A stretch of DNA of 64,000 bases from Sclerodactyla briareus (GCA_026419785.1 JAODTK010005781.1:372001-436000), one strand, 5' to 3'; positions 24,828 to 37,200 are shown, counted from the stretch's first letter. The notes: a model not told the origin generated them from the sequence alone. A program made the numbers and translations.

Positions 24828-25610
24828 CATAGAACAAGAAGAGTTTGTGAATCGGTGAACATGTGAATACTTACCCTAATTGGCAACCATCGCCGCATCC
24901 CCCACCCATTTATGTCAAGATCTGGCTTTTTTTTTACCACAGAGTCTGGGTTGGCCACCCCAATCATCTTTCTCATTTTGCTAGCAAGCCAAGACTTGGT
25001 GCTTGTGATTTTCATTTTTGGTCAACCTATACGCTCCTAAAATCTCCCAAAACACTTCCTAAAGGGTTTTTTACAACAACTTTACTGTTCCCAGTGCTTT
25101 GGAACTTGCATCCTTCGTGATTCAAATGATTTTTTAGTATTTTGTTTCTATGCCCTTTTTTTCTATTGCTGTTCGCGCATCTGGTTTGCGCGTCTTTTGG
25201 ACATCGCCTAACGTATGGGCCCGTGTGTTTTAGGGGTAGCTTACCATTAGGTTTGCATGGCACCTAGTGTCATGGTTAGGCTTTGACGTGTCTTTTTTAC
25301 ACTTTGGAATTTTGGGACCTGTACTTTAGGGACGTGTAGTTTGCTTGTATTTGTGCTAAGGCCTGGTATAAAACTTCTCTCCGCCCTACCCTTGCCCCCC
25401 TTTTTACCCTCCTGTCCCTGGAGTCCCCGTCTCTTCCCCGTCCCATCCCCTGGGGGGCCCCGAATGTGGGGGGGGGGGGTTAGCATGTGAGGTTTTCCTG
25501 TTGTTCTTTCACCTAGAGATATTGTATTTTCGATGTACCTACATTACGTATGATTCTTGGTGTGATTGGTGGTCAAGGGGATTTTAATTTGAAAAAAAAA
25601 AAAAAAAAAA
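24828..25610 (+). mobile_element. poly-A retroelement inserted in the minisatellite
   Basis: The 783-bp insert is flanked by the direct repeat GTATTC (24822-24827 and 25611-25616) and ends in 19 A residues (25592-25610). Removing it restores a continuous 24-bp array. This is the signature of target-primed reverse transcription. Its 5' part (24840-24980) aligns with 34300-34450, so it belongs to a dispersed family. No ORF or tRNA-like promoter is recognised, so it may be a SINE-like or truncated element. A G run lies at 25467-25479. Confidence 0.8.
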
Positions 25611-25759
25611 GTATTCAGTGTTAGTGCATCACTTGTATTAAGGGTTATTGCATCACTTGTATTCAGTGTTGGTGCATCATTTATATCCAGTGTGACTGCA
25701 TCACTTGCATCCAGGGCAAGTGCATCACTTTCATTCAGTGTTAGCTCACTCGCATTCAG
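25611..25759. repeat. 24-bp minisatellite array
   Basis: Six units of ATTCAGTGTTAGTGCATCAC plus TTGT, each 24 bp except the last, which lacks 3 bp. It ends directly where the 58-bp array begins. Confidence 0.9.
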
Positions 25760-27465
25760 ACTGACGGTGGTTGTAGAGCTGGAATTTCATCTCCAGGCCT
25801 GCAACTTTGTGTGGAGACTGATGGTGATTGTGGGAGCTGTAATTCCATCTCCAAGCCTGCAACATTGGGTGGAGACTGATGGTGATTGTGGGAGCTGTAA
25901 TTCCATCTCCAAGCCTGCAACATTGGGTGGAGACTGATGGTGGTTGTGAGAGCTGTAGTTCCATCTCCAGGCCTGCACCTTTGCATGGAGACTGACAGTG
26001 GTTCTGAGAGCTGTAGTTCATCTCCAGGCCTGCAACTTTGCATGGAGACTGACGGTGGTTTTGAGAGCTGTAGTTCCATCTCCGGGCCTGCACCTTGCAT
26101 GGAAACTGATGGTGGTTTTGAGAGCTGTAGTTCCATCTCCAGGCCTGACCTTTGCATGGAGACTGATGGTGGTTCTGAGAGCTGTAGTTCCATCCCCAGG
26201 CCTGCACCTTGCATGGAAACTGATGGTGGTTCTGAGAGCTGTAATTCCATCTCCAGGCCTGCAACATTGTGTGGAGACTGATGGTGGTTGTGAGAGCTGT
26301 AATTCCATCTCCAGGCCTGCAACTTTGCATGGAGACTGACGGTGGTTTTGAGAGCTGTAGTTCATCTCCAGGCCTGCAACTTTGTGTGGAGACTGATGGT
26401 GGTTCTGAGAGCTGTAGTTCCATCTCCAGGCCTGCACCTTTGCATGGAAACTGATGGTGGTTGTGAGAGCTGTAGTTCCATCTCCGGGCCTGCACCTTGC
26501 ATGGACACTGACGGTGGTTCTGAGAGCTGTAGTTCCATCTCCAGGCCTGCACCTTCCCATGGACACTGATGGTGGTTGTGAGAGCTGTAATTCCATCTCC
26601 AGGCCTGCACCTTGCATGGACACTGACGGTGGTTCTGAGAGCTGTAGTTCCATCTCCAGGCCTGCACCTTCCCATGGACACTGATGGTGGTTGTGAGAGC
26701 TGTAATTCCATCTCCAGGCCTGCACCTTGCATGGACACTGACGGTGGTTCTGAGAGCTGTAATTCCATCTCCAGGCCTGCACCTTTGCATGGAAACTGAT
26801 GGTGGTTCTGAGAGCTGTAGTTCCATCCCCGGGCCTGCACCTTTGCATGGAAACTGATGGTGGTTTGAGAGCTGTAGTCCATCCCCAGGCATGCACCTTT
26901 GCATGGAACTGAAGGTGGTTCTGAGAGAGCTGTAGTTCCATCCCCAGGCCTGCCACCTTTGCAAGGACACTATTGGTGGTTGTGAGAGCTGTATTGTAAT
27001 TAAATTCCCAGGCCTGCCACATTTGCAGGAGACTGATGGTGATTCTGAGAGCTGTAGTGCCTCCCCAGCTGACTTTGCATGGACACTGATGGTGGACGTG
27101 TGACGGCTGTAGTCTAGTTCCATCCCCAGGCTGCAACCTGCATGAAGACTGATGGTGGTTCTGAGAGCTGTAGTTCCATCCCCAGGCCTGCACCTTTGCA
27201 GGACATGTGGGGGCGTGAGACCCTGTAGTCCATCCCCAGGGCTGCACCTGTGCAGTGAAGATGATGGTGGTTTGAGAGCTGTAGTTGCCATCCAGGCCTG
27301 CACCTTTGCATGGAACGTTCTGCTGTGGACGTGAGAGCTAATTCCATCTCCGTGCCTGCACCTTTGCATGGAAACTGATGGTGGTTGTGAGAGCTATTAA
27401 TTCATCTTCAGCCTGCACCTGTGCAGGATGGAAAACTGATAGTGGTTTTGAGAGTGTATTCCACC
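25760..27465. repeat. 58-bp minisatellite, about 30 units
   Basis: The unit runs CTGATGGTGGTTCTGAGAGC, then TGTAGTTCCATCTCCAGGCC, then TGCACCTTTGCATGGAGA. Units are 58 bp, often 57 by a single deletion. The array is clean at 25800-26870 and increasingly broken toward 27465. A two-unit block of 115 bp is duplicated exactly around 26510-26740. The unit lacks stop codons in most frames, which creates overlapping minus-strand frames of 335-409 codons and many plus-strand ones. These carry the same peptide words in shifting frames and lack splice sites or a conserved frame, so they are artefacts of the repeat. Confidence 0.95.
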
Positions 27466-29316
27466 CCCCCCCCCTCAATTTAGGAGATGCTGTACGTTGA
27501 CTTTTTAATTTTCCACTGGGCTCATAAGCCCTGTACTCACACAATCGTCTGCATAGGATCTAGGGGGGCCATGTTTTATTAACTTTATCTGTCTAAACCT
27601 TACAGTTTTTTAGTTTTTTTTACGTATATAATTTCTCTAGCAACAGCAAATATAAAACGAAAGATAGCAAGCACTGCTAGCTATAAGTGGCCAAGTAAAT
27701 AGCGCTGTGTGCTGAAAAAATTGTAAATAAAACTAAAAGGTATTTTGTTATGAGAACCATGGACCTTTTTACAGCCATAAATATTGAGTTTGGTTCCTAA
27801 TTAAGCAGGCTATGAAGAAGCAGACGTAATAACATTTTCAATAAGATAATGAAGATGTGTAATTATGAAGATGGACAACTATATTTGAATACTAATTCAA
27901 CAGGGTATCATTTGGGAAGCAATATGCCTCAGCAGAACAAACGCGATCCCACCAAATTTATATCATGTCCGATACAACAATATTGAAACTATCAGACACT
28001 GCAATCAAACTTGCACAATGTTGGAATGCATGCCAAACATTGTTCCGACAGCATTAAATGCTGTCAGCTGCAAGCAGTCAATACATATATCGAGTATACA
28101 ACTATAAGCATGTGCTTTGGCAGTAGGCCTAACTAGCAATTAAAGCACCGATGGTGCTGTTGCTAAAACTACCACAAATGCAATACCTAATGTGTAACGA
28201 CTGCAGGACCGACGCGGGATGTAGACCGGCCACGGACAGATAGATAGATAGACAAAGAGGGATCACAATATAATCTACATGTCATTGTCTCATTTTGGTG
28301 CTAGAATGCCTCAAAAGAAGTGTCATGCTTAAAAAGGCCGATCATGACGATAACATGAGGAAAGAATCAAATTTGAAAAAAAAATCAAACCTGTATGGTA
28401 TTCAACCAGATAGATGACTTTAAAATCTGCAAAATGTGTTAGATAGGTCCATCTAGATTTTTTGCACAGAGACTTTCACATGGGCCCCGATAGGCTCAAG
28501 TGTGATCCATATTTAGGAGTGAAAAATAGATGTGAAATATGCAGGGAATATGACAGCAAGGCCTATGTCAAGAATCACCTTTTCATTCTAGATGGAGACC
28601 ACTAGGCTAAACGAAAGAGGAAAGGCTACTCAAGTCTTGAATTGTCAATTTACATGAACCTAGCTGTTCACAGTCTGCTAAATCAAAATTAAACAGATAC
28701 ATGGAACCAAGTTATCCATCTTGGATTCTCCTTCATAATCTGGTCATAATTTTATAGATAAAAACTAAACTTTCTGCTGATTTCCTCCCTGTCCTCAAAC
28801 GATGGTCTCGACCGCTGTAATTCACTGTGGGGAATCCGATGAACAAACATTGTGAGCATTTCCTATGAGTTCCCTCATTTTTCAGCGCTGGAAAAACCGC
28901 CGGAGGACAAGGGCAGAAAAATATCAGTCAGTGAAAATAACTGTGACATTTACACAGTTTGCGTCCTGATCGCAAATCTTAAAAGTCTTGGAAGGCGTGA
29001 CAGAACGAAGGACGCAATTTATAGAATCTGTTTCCCACTCCTTTAAGTGGAAGACTGTTGAAGTGTTTCCGGAAGTGGAAATTGACTGCCTGAGGAGCAT
29101 AAAACAAGGGTAATTAAAAGAAATGGTTACTATGACTACAAGAGCACAAACATATTGGCATGGAATGTTGTCAAATACATTATCTCAAGTTTTGGGGGGA
29201 CTTAGGCTCAGTCAATTTTCTTCCATCTTTATACAACATATATTTTGGCAGACAAAGTCACAGAGAAATATTTTCATTGTTGTCACATGATCTAACATTA
29301 CAAGCTGTGAAGCCTA
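27466..29316. other. no recognised feature
   Basis: Unassigned AT-rich DNA. A short (GATA)n run lies near 28239-28252. Confidence 0.45.
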
Positions 29317-31896
29317 CAGGGGCGGAGTCAGGATTTTCGGTTAGAAGGGGCGCCAAAAATTATCAACAGGATATATTGGGAGAAGATATGAGAAGATATG
29401 GGAGCGCAGGAGCGCGAAGCCCCCAATCGGAGGGAGGGGGGTGGGGGTGCGTGAAGTCCCCTAGATACTGAACTGTTAATTTGATCTGTACGCACGTATG
29501 ATCAGTGGCGTAGCCAGAGATTTTTAGTAGGGGGCCATGGGGGGTGCCAAGGTCTGGGAGTGTGTGGGGCCAATGCATATGAGATTCATCATGTGGCGCG
29601 CCACCAGGTGTTGGCGCGGAGCGCACCAGAAACTTTCGGTCTGAGAACCTCCCAGTGGCCGGAAAGAAATTGCTCGTTGTATTTTGCTTGTGAAAAGCAT
29701 AACCAAAATATTGTGAAATGATTGTTTCATGGATCTTGGAGGAACACCTGGTGGCCACAGGATTAGCTCCTAGTTAACACACTTTCAACGTTAGTACTAA
29801 CGACAGTTCTTGCAAGTGATGTGATGACCCAAAATATACACATTTTTGGTGACGTTTGTGAACAAAGTCGTCACAAAGATGTTCCACGCGCGGTTGGGGA
29901 TGGGAATTTGACCTCTTTTCATAATCGCAATCGGTATGAGTGAAATGAACAATTGTTTCGGATGAATTTGAAGGTCATCTGAGATCACGAGAGGTTTCAC
30001 TTGCACACAACGAGCGCACCGCAATCAATTGCCCAGATCAAGGCTAAATTGACGTGTCGAACTTCCGGGGGGGGGGGTGGCGGGGGAGGGGAACAATAAC
30101 TATATTGCTTTTGTGTGAGTAAATATGGTCATTCTGAGAAAGATTGTGGAATGAATTTTCCCAACACGGATTTAGCCCGAAACTTGCCCCGAAACGCCTG
30201 ATCAAGATGAATGATGAAACCTTTCTACTGAGTGGACAGGATCCTGGGGTGTAGAATGAGGGCAATTCTAGAGAAAAATTACTAAAAAAAGTTGGATTTG
30301 TCAATTTTGGTGTTGTATGTATAAATACGATAACACGATCCCACCACCATGCCATGTACGTAAATCGTATGAGAACATGCCAATAAAACCAAAAACCGTG
30401 GTGTAAATCAATTATTCGTCTTCACACAGTAGTATCCACGACCGAAGGATTCCTCCTGCGGGACATTTCCCACGCGTGACGACATAACAATGTAGCTACA
30501 AAACCAGGGCGTCGATCCGTATTGAAAAGTGGGGGGGGCACATCGAACAAATGACAATATGAGCGAAGCGCCTCTCGGTTGGCAGAGCGTACCCGGAAAA
30601 TTTCAGATTTCATTACCCTCCAGGATCGACGGAAATGCACTTGCAGGATCAATGCCCCATCTACATGTGTATTTGAGTAAAGATTACAAAGAAGTTGCCA
30701 TTGTGCCTACTAAGATGATTTACGAAATATCACACATGGTATTTTTTTTATTTACCTTTTCTACTCTGGCTTTGTTTGCGTGGGACAGGAGTCTACCGAG
30801 CAGGTCCTGGTGGGACGAAGGGGAAAGCCAACGGCTACGGGGGACCATTCCATCGGGAGGAGCAAGAATTGCTACCCGAATTGTAGTTCGTCATTAAGTG
30901 AAAACTGCCAAAGCGTGCGGAGCGCGAAAAAAATTTGACATGTTTTTCGGGAATTTTATCGAAAAAGCTGCAATAAAATAATAACACATTTTTTCACTTT
31001 GCTTTTTTTTTCCAGATTTTCCAAAATTTTGTCATCTCAGAAAAATGGGGGGAGGCAGTCTTCCCACGGTCCTGAAACTATTCGAGTGAACAAATTGATT
31101 CGAAGCTTTACATCGAATATTTAGCCTACAACTTCTGGATGAAAACGACATTGCGCGCAAAACATATTATGCACTTTTGGCTATTCGATTTAAATTCGGG
31201 GGTGGTTGAGGAATTCGGTTTATAAAACATGGATAATCCTTCGAGTGCGGCCCTAGTCGGGGTCCAGATCTTCACTGCGGTCGCACCTGGAATTAGTGGA
31301 CTTAAGACAATTTCAGCCCACTTTCTGTTTGGTTAGACAAAAATTGAATCAGTTTTTAGAGTGATACAAAATCGGGCATGTGCTATTATTTTTTATTCGG
31401 TCGGAGGACAAAGAAAAAAGTGGGGGGGGGTGGAGAACAAACGATATGATATCCCCACTTTTGAGTTGTGAAAAGTGGGGGGACATGTTCCCCACCACGT
31501 CCCCAACCTATGACGCCACTTGGCTACAAACTGCCGACCGGAAATGTTCTTTCATCTCAAAGAGATGTTTGTTTCGCCGCAGACATTCAAAGCTCGTTGC
31601 CGCTCTAACGTGAGAAATAACCACAATGTCGTCGCAAATCAGTAAACCTGGACAGAGCACTCGGCCAGTAACTATAGTAAGATGTGCCATGCCTTAGTAG
31701 CGATAGCCTTTGAGGAGCGAAGAATACCTAACAATTCCAAACCCATCCGCATCGTGGTGCGTATTCTGACGGTGGGAAGATGGCAGACGGGGGCTTGTGT
31801 CAACTTTAACTCAACGCTCAGGCCGTCAAAAAATAATCCTATCGAGATTTTAGGGGGGGAGCGCGCCGGGTGCGCCCCCTCTAGGATCCGCGCCTG
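29317..31896. mobile_element. possible outer hAT-like element hosting another
   Basis: Starts CAGGGGCGGAGTCAGGATTT. The reverse complement of its end starts CAGGCGCGGATCCTAGAGGG, and GCCTA flanks both ends (29312-29316 and 31897-31901). G-rich subterminal sequence fits the hAT-like family. The shared flank is only 5 bp and the ends are weakly alike, so pairing is uncertain. A separate left end, CAGTGGCGTAGCCAGAGATT, lies at 29503. Confidence 0.3.
30503..31522. mobile_element. hAT-type element, 1020 bp, exact 8-bp TSD
   Basis: GCTACAAA occurs exactly at 30495-30502 and 31523-31530. The left end reads ACCAGGGCGTCGATCCG and the reverse complement of the right end reads CAAGTGGCGTCATAGG, sharing GGCGTC at the same distance from the border. 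Both subterminal regions carry GAAAAGTGGGGGG. The longest internal frame (30529-30897) contains one hydrophobic stretch and no transposase motif, so the copy is non-autonomous. Confidence 0.7.
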
Positions 31897-31994
31897 GCCT
31901 AGTCCTACGTGCCCCAAGAATATCGAGATCAGAAAGGATAAGCGATCAGCCATTGTGTATCACATCTCCTAATATTTATTAATGGGGTTCTATT

Positions 31995-32490
31995 TCAAAG
32001 CTCCATTCCGCTTTTGCAAATTGCCAGAAAATGAGAAGCAATGATATTGAAAATTGAATGCCAGCGTTTGATACCTTCATCTACAAGAGGAACGTCATGT
32101 CAAATTACAGCCTCAAATGTTTCTAGTGGGGAGAGAAAACGGTGATCAGTTTGCAAAATTTCAAAAAAAGCTGGCCGGCCCTAAACTAATATAAATCGTT
32201 TGGCCACGGGGACCTATCCCACAAAATGACAAACTGTTGACCTAATATATCCTTTCAACTGATATTTTTTCAATTGTAGGGTTATATCAGTCAATACAAT
32301 AGGATGACTACGTATGAGTAGCTTTGGCTGGATAGGATGACATGAAATAAAGGCTGGATGGATTGTTCGAATGTTTTATCTGGAATACCGGTGGCAGTAA
32401 GGGGAATTGTCAGTTCTATTATTAGGACATACTTCATAACAAAATATCCTAGTAAAACTGTTCTGGGCCTGTGGGCTATACAGCGACACA
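31995..32490. repeat. dispersed 470-bp repeat, copy 2
   Basis: Same order of conserved words as 16030-16500, including TATATCAGTCAATACAAT, with point changes and small indels throughout. Confidence 0.8.
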
Positions 32491-32791
32491 GCGGTGACAG
32501 CCCCCAGCTAGCCTATCCTACGGAGATAGGGAGTTCATACCGACTCACAGGGGGGGCCAAGTGGGATGGCTTGCAGCTGTTATTTCACAGAAAAGCTGTA
32601 ATCAGCAGACGCCATCCAGTAATCGTTCCAAATGACAATCACGCACTTCGGAGGGAATGAATTATAGCATGAACATATGCCTAGATAATTCAAGAGTTCT
32701 ATAAATATAAAGCCACACAGTGCAGTCCTCAGCACTTCCCTCGTATGAGGGAGTATACAAATTTACTACGTACATTGCCCAACATTCAGGT

Positions 32792-33305
32792 TTTTTTTTA
32801 TTGGTTCGGAGTTTTAGGTTTTTAAGTCTTACACATCATATTATTGGAATAGCATTAGGACCTTTTTCCTAATCAGAAACAACTCACTCAAAAACTCATT
32901 CAAAAATTGTTATGCCGTTGCATTATAAATTTCCTAAAGAATTTGAAGGAACTCAAGTAGTTACTAATACTTCTTTTATAGGGACTTTTAAGCACAGAGT
33001 TCCTGAATATTATTCTGGTATTGAAGGAATGGGGAGGAGAACGATGGGTTAATTTCCATCGCAGGTTCAGGAATAAATAAATCGTGCATTATAGTGTTTC
33101 AGCTTTTGGAACTGTTTATTGGCAAAATTCTAGTGCATCAGTACGGAGGTGCAGTTCACCTGATTGGCTTTCTGAATATGACATGATTTCTGATGATAAA
33201 ATTGGTTCAAAATTAACAGGCTGACGCGCTACAGGCTGATGAAAAGCAGCAAGGGACACCCACCCGCCAGATGCCCAAATAGCATGTGCAATAAACAGGA
33301 CAAAA
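32792..33305 (+). pseudogene. broken AT-rich coding relic, unidentified
   Basis: One frame is open from 32792 to TAA at 32870, and again from 32873 to TAA at about 33050. It contains THHIIGIALGPFS and, after the stop, HYKFPKEFEGTQVV. From about 33020 coding-like text moves to another frame with its own in-frame stop, then runs to about 33222 with SAFGTVYWQ and SPDWLSEYDMISDD. After that it shifts again. The amino-acid mix is strongly protein-like while at least two stops and two shifts break it. I do not recognise the family. A transposable element or an endogenised viral gene are both possible. Confidence 0.45.
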
Positions 33306-34299
33306 CTGCAGGCTTGGATAAACAGCGGCTAATAATGGAGAATGGAAATACTGAAATCTAGGTTAAACCCCAATTTCAATATGATGTTCCCATGTGGAGG
33401 TAATGGCCTCCAAAGTTTGGTCCAGTTATGCCAGAGAAATAAATTGGTAGAATCCCAATTGCACAATAAGGCAAGAGATCACACTTGGACAAAACCCAGG
33501 ACGTATGTCATGTATTTCATTGTGTAATTTTGTTGAATAAGTCAACATTTAACAGTTAAAAGTTCTGTTGTCTTATCTACCAAAGTAACTATCAACACCT
33601 ACCACCCACTACAGCAATCCTTCCCAGACTTAATGCTTTTCAAAGTGAAAAATAAGTGTGTTTCGATATTTGCCAATACAATGCACAAACTTAAGGAGGG
33701 ACTGTGTTTTTATTTTTAACTTGTAACAGAAATTGTATGAACTTCCGGTTTGCACTGAAGCATTCAGTTTTCCCAGCAAATAAATTAAACTCTTGAATCA
33801 TCCTGCAGTGTCCTTAAGCAGCTATGAACGACATGATAAACTGACTGCGAACGAACACGGTAGCTTACAAGTTTATAATTGATTCACACGCATCCAGCAC
33901 AGAATTCATGATCGGTGCCCCACTAGTGAATACAAACGATATGAAGGTGCCTATTACTAATTTTGAATTTTAGTTACAATCACAGGAAAAAAGTATTTAT
34001 ACACTGTTTTGACAGTAGGAGAGTATACCTGCTGAGAAATCTTGCTTACATTATCAAAATTGTAGGCATGAATGTGACATGATGTCTACTGAGAATGAGT
34101 CTATATCATCTGATCACTGCCAAACAATACAAAACAGTGGGTGGTGATTTGCCCACTTACTGAATAGTAGCAGTAGGGGGGGAGGGGGTGGGGAAACCAA
34201 TGGCCCAACAAAGTCATAGTATTCCATATCGTAATATTGCCTACTCCTTGAAGCGCAGATTAACTTGCATAATAACGCCATTCATTTTTATTAAAGAAT
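33306..34299. other. no recognised feature
   Basis: Unassigned. A G-rich patch lies at 34175-34192. Confidence 0.45.
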
Positions 34300-34450
34300 C
34301 CCACAACAGAGCGGGTTTGGGAATCTGTGAATTTGTGAATACTTACCCCACAGGGACAATCACCCAAACCCAACGCCAGATCAAGTCTCCTGGCAATTAC
34401 ACGGAATCAAGGTTGGTTCACCCCATCACCATTCTTTTTTTCATGCAAGT
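34300..34450 (+). repeat. second copy of the retroelement family
   Basis: Aligns with 24840-24980 through GTGAATACTTACC, GATC(A)AG, GGTTGG..CACCCCA.TCA and TTCTTTTTTTCATGCAAGTC. On the minus strand it also offers GGTAAGTATTCAC, a consensus splice donor. Confidence 0.65.
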
Positions 34451-35860
34451 CAAGGGAAACTCGAATGAAAGGTCTTGAAAACGCTGGAAAAACCCAACGG
34501 AAGGTACACTAGGAAGATAGATATGCCAGAAAATACTTCAAAGAAACAATTTTGGGGGAAATTTCAGAGCCAAAAACTTGACGTAAAGACAACTAGCATA
34601 CAAATAGTGAAGGGCAATGTGGTGGCCTGCCCCGATTTGTGTAATTGCCAGAAGCTTGATATGGCCTTGGGGTGGGGTGCATAGTCCATGTCGGGTAAGT
34701 TGAATAGATGAAATAGATTTCAAGGAATGGAGTAATGCTGGATGAAGGGCATGCCCGAAATCGTTGATTTCTGCTAAAAATACTTCCCACACCCCACACA
34801 CTCTACCAGGCCTGAGGTACATGCACCAAAATTTTAGAAATAACTCTTCACACTGTTCCGAAATCTAGTTCAGCTCAATCACTTTCGAGGCCTCGGTCTC
34901 GCCTGCGATTGTTTTTTATTGCCGCCAGCCGTAAACTAGGCACTTGTCTATATAGCTTAGTCCCCACATCCATGCAGTCGGCACGTACACCCCTGTAATG
35001 CTAAATCAGAAAATGAACAATAATGCGCTTATAGGGCAAAATCTAATAAATCAATAGCTGTGACCTTCACTAACCTTCTGTATTAATGACAATGAGCTTG
35101 ATCGTTGAAAAAAATTGTTTGTTAATGTCAGGGAAAAATATAAATCTCAAATTGGCAGGAATCATTATTTTCCATATGTGGAAGAAATAAGTGTCATTGC
35201 CAGAAAGATTTCGTACGACCTTGAGCAAGCATTTTTCATCACTGAGTGGATAATGTTATAATCACAAAGTTTATTTATTTGAGTTGACCCTGATGAACTA
35301 GGGTCTTTCATTAATTTATTGCTTTATTGTGTAGTAAACGAATTTCATTTAAACAAATTAGAAGTAATTGATCAACTATCTGGTCCCAGTGAGAGTGTGA
35401 TGGCTCCTCCTCATGATCCACCAATGATCTCTCACCTTATACTATACTCCTTGTTGGGAGAAAGCCAAATGCAACATTTTTAGAACTGGATGACACACAC
35501 CATTGGTCAGAAGCCAGATGAGTGATCACCAAGGTCCAAAGCTGAAGGGGGAGGGGGGTGGGGGGGGGGGTTCTGCAAAAAAAATTCAGATGTGATTCCC
35601 CAGCATCAGGAAGGATTACTTCTTTCTTTTTTTGTTGGTCATGAAAAAAGAGGGTGGGGCATTGTGCCACGTACGGTGCTAGGTGCGCTCCACTAGATCC
35701 GCACCTGTGGAGGATATTGAGGGGAGATTGATGTAAACCCCCGAGGATGCAACACTGCATGGTGTTTCCTTGCCAAGTGGTTGGCCACTATTCTCTCAAA
35801 GCATGAAATGTCTTTCATGTGTATGGAAGCAATCCTCACTATCCAGCTGTTTATAACACT
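34451..35860. other. no gene; one hAT-like right end
   Basis: The reverse complement of 35683-35713 reads CACAGGTGCGGATCTAGTGG followed by AGCGCACC, like the right end at 31896. No left partner or duplication was found. G runs lie at 35547-35570. Confidence 0.4.
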
Positions 35861-36200
35861 AGGGTTTCAGACATTGACCGCTATTGACCATGACTAATTA
35901 TGACTCAAAATAATAGGAATCAACCACTAGATATGGTCAACGTACATACCGACTGGTAAGCCCTCGACATCTTCAAAATTTGCTGACCTCAGTGGATATA
36001 TCAACCTGACCCAAAAAATAATAGGATTATCATCTACTCTTAGCCAACCTTGCCAAGTATGATTCACCATGATTACAAGTTTTTCACACTTTGCGACCTT
36101 TGGATGTGGCTATAGGCTACCGATGCCTTCCCAAAGTTTTCCTGCATGTGCTCCCAGAAGGTGAAGTGAGTTGATCACTGACCTTTAATAGTTGACCTAG
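35861..36200. repeat. TGACC-type degenerate repeat
   Basis: Contains ATAATAGGAATCAACCACTA, ATATGGTCAACGTACATACC and related words found again at 36763-37100. Confidence 0.5.
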
Positions 36201-36762
36201 AAACCAGTGACACTCTCCCTATTGGCAATTGAGTACAGATTATGAGCGCCTAGACACATTATTCTGCAATATTTGCTAAAATACAGGCTGCAAAACTTCT
36301 ACTGAACTGAAAAAACTCAGTTTTTGTGGTGAAATTACTGATCACATAGGGGGGTTCTGACCCCCAACCCCTCCGCCCCCCCCCCACCCCAACCAACCTG
36401 TCGCATTACGACACTGCTAGATACTCACCAGGAAGCTGTAGGAATCATTTCCTATATGATATCCCCCCCCAACCTACATGCCAAGTATTATTAGTACAGG
36501 TTATTACATACCAATACCATATTATAAAGCACTCTTTTCATAGCACAGTCCACAAAGAATGCTAAAAAACGCTGTACAATGAGAAACTAAGAAACAATAT
36601 AAAAAAACAAAAATAGTATATACACAAACAATAGTGCTGAAATATAAAAAAAAAATATAAAAAACACACAAATAAAGGATGTTTTCAAAATATGTGTAGA
36701 ATTGCGAGAAAATGAGATAAAATTATTGGTACTCTACATCTCTGCATTGAAAAATTATCCTG

Positions 36763-37100
36763 TTTACAAGGTTTCCAGACTTTGACCCATGTTGACCTTG
36801 GGTGACCTCAAACAAGACCCCAGAACAATAAGGATGGTCTACCCCATATGGTCAACATACACGCCAAGTTTGAGCTCTCTACATATTTTTATTACACAAT
36901 TATAGGTATTTACACGGTTTTCAGATTTTGACTCATGTTGACCTTGTGAACTTGAAGCAGACCCCGAAACGATAAGAATCATCTACTCCAACCTGAATGC
37001 CAACTATGATCCCCTCCACAGCTTTGTTCCCCAATCACATTGGGGGTGTTTACAAGGTCTCTAGATTTTTTCTTCAGTCGAGACTGCTTGAACCTTCTAC
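36763..37100. repeat. tandem repeat of about 145 bp
   Basis: Two units and a partial third start at TTTACAAGGTTTCCAGACTT (36763), TTTACACGGTTTTCAGATTT (36908) and GTTTACAAGGTCTCTAGATT (37047). Each continues TGACCCATGTTGACCTTG and CAATAAGGATGGTCTAC-like words. AGGTCA-type half sites are dense. Confidence 0.65.
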
Positions 37101-37172
37101 ATCTTTATTTTGAACAGTTATCACATTTACAAGGAGCGTGCAGACCCTCATTCACGCATACGCATGCCGCAG

Positions 37173-37200
37173 TGGCATAGCTGGGAGGGGGGGGCAGTTG
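37173..37200 (+). mobile_element. orphan hAT-like left end
   Basis: CAGTGGCATAGCTGGGAGGG followed by G-rich DNA resembles the hAT-like ends elsewhere in the window. No right end was found. Confidence 0.3.

Noticed and set aside
25746-27369. Minus-strand frames of 378, 409 and 335 codons, as repetitive proteins
   Set aside because: They overlap in different frames of one 58-bp minisatellite, encode the same words in rotation and have no splice sites or stable frame.
24801-27465. CRISPR-like array
   Set aside because: Units are contiguous without unique spacers, and the setting is eukaryotic.
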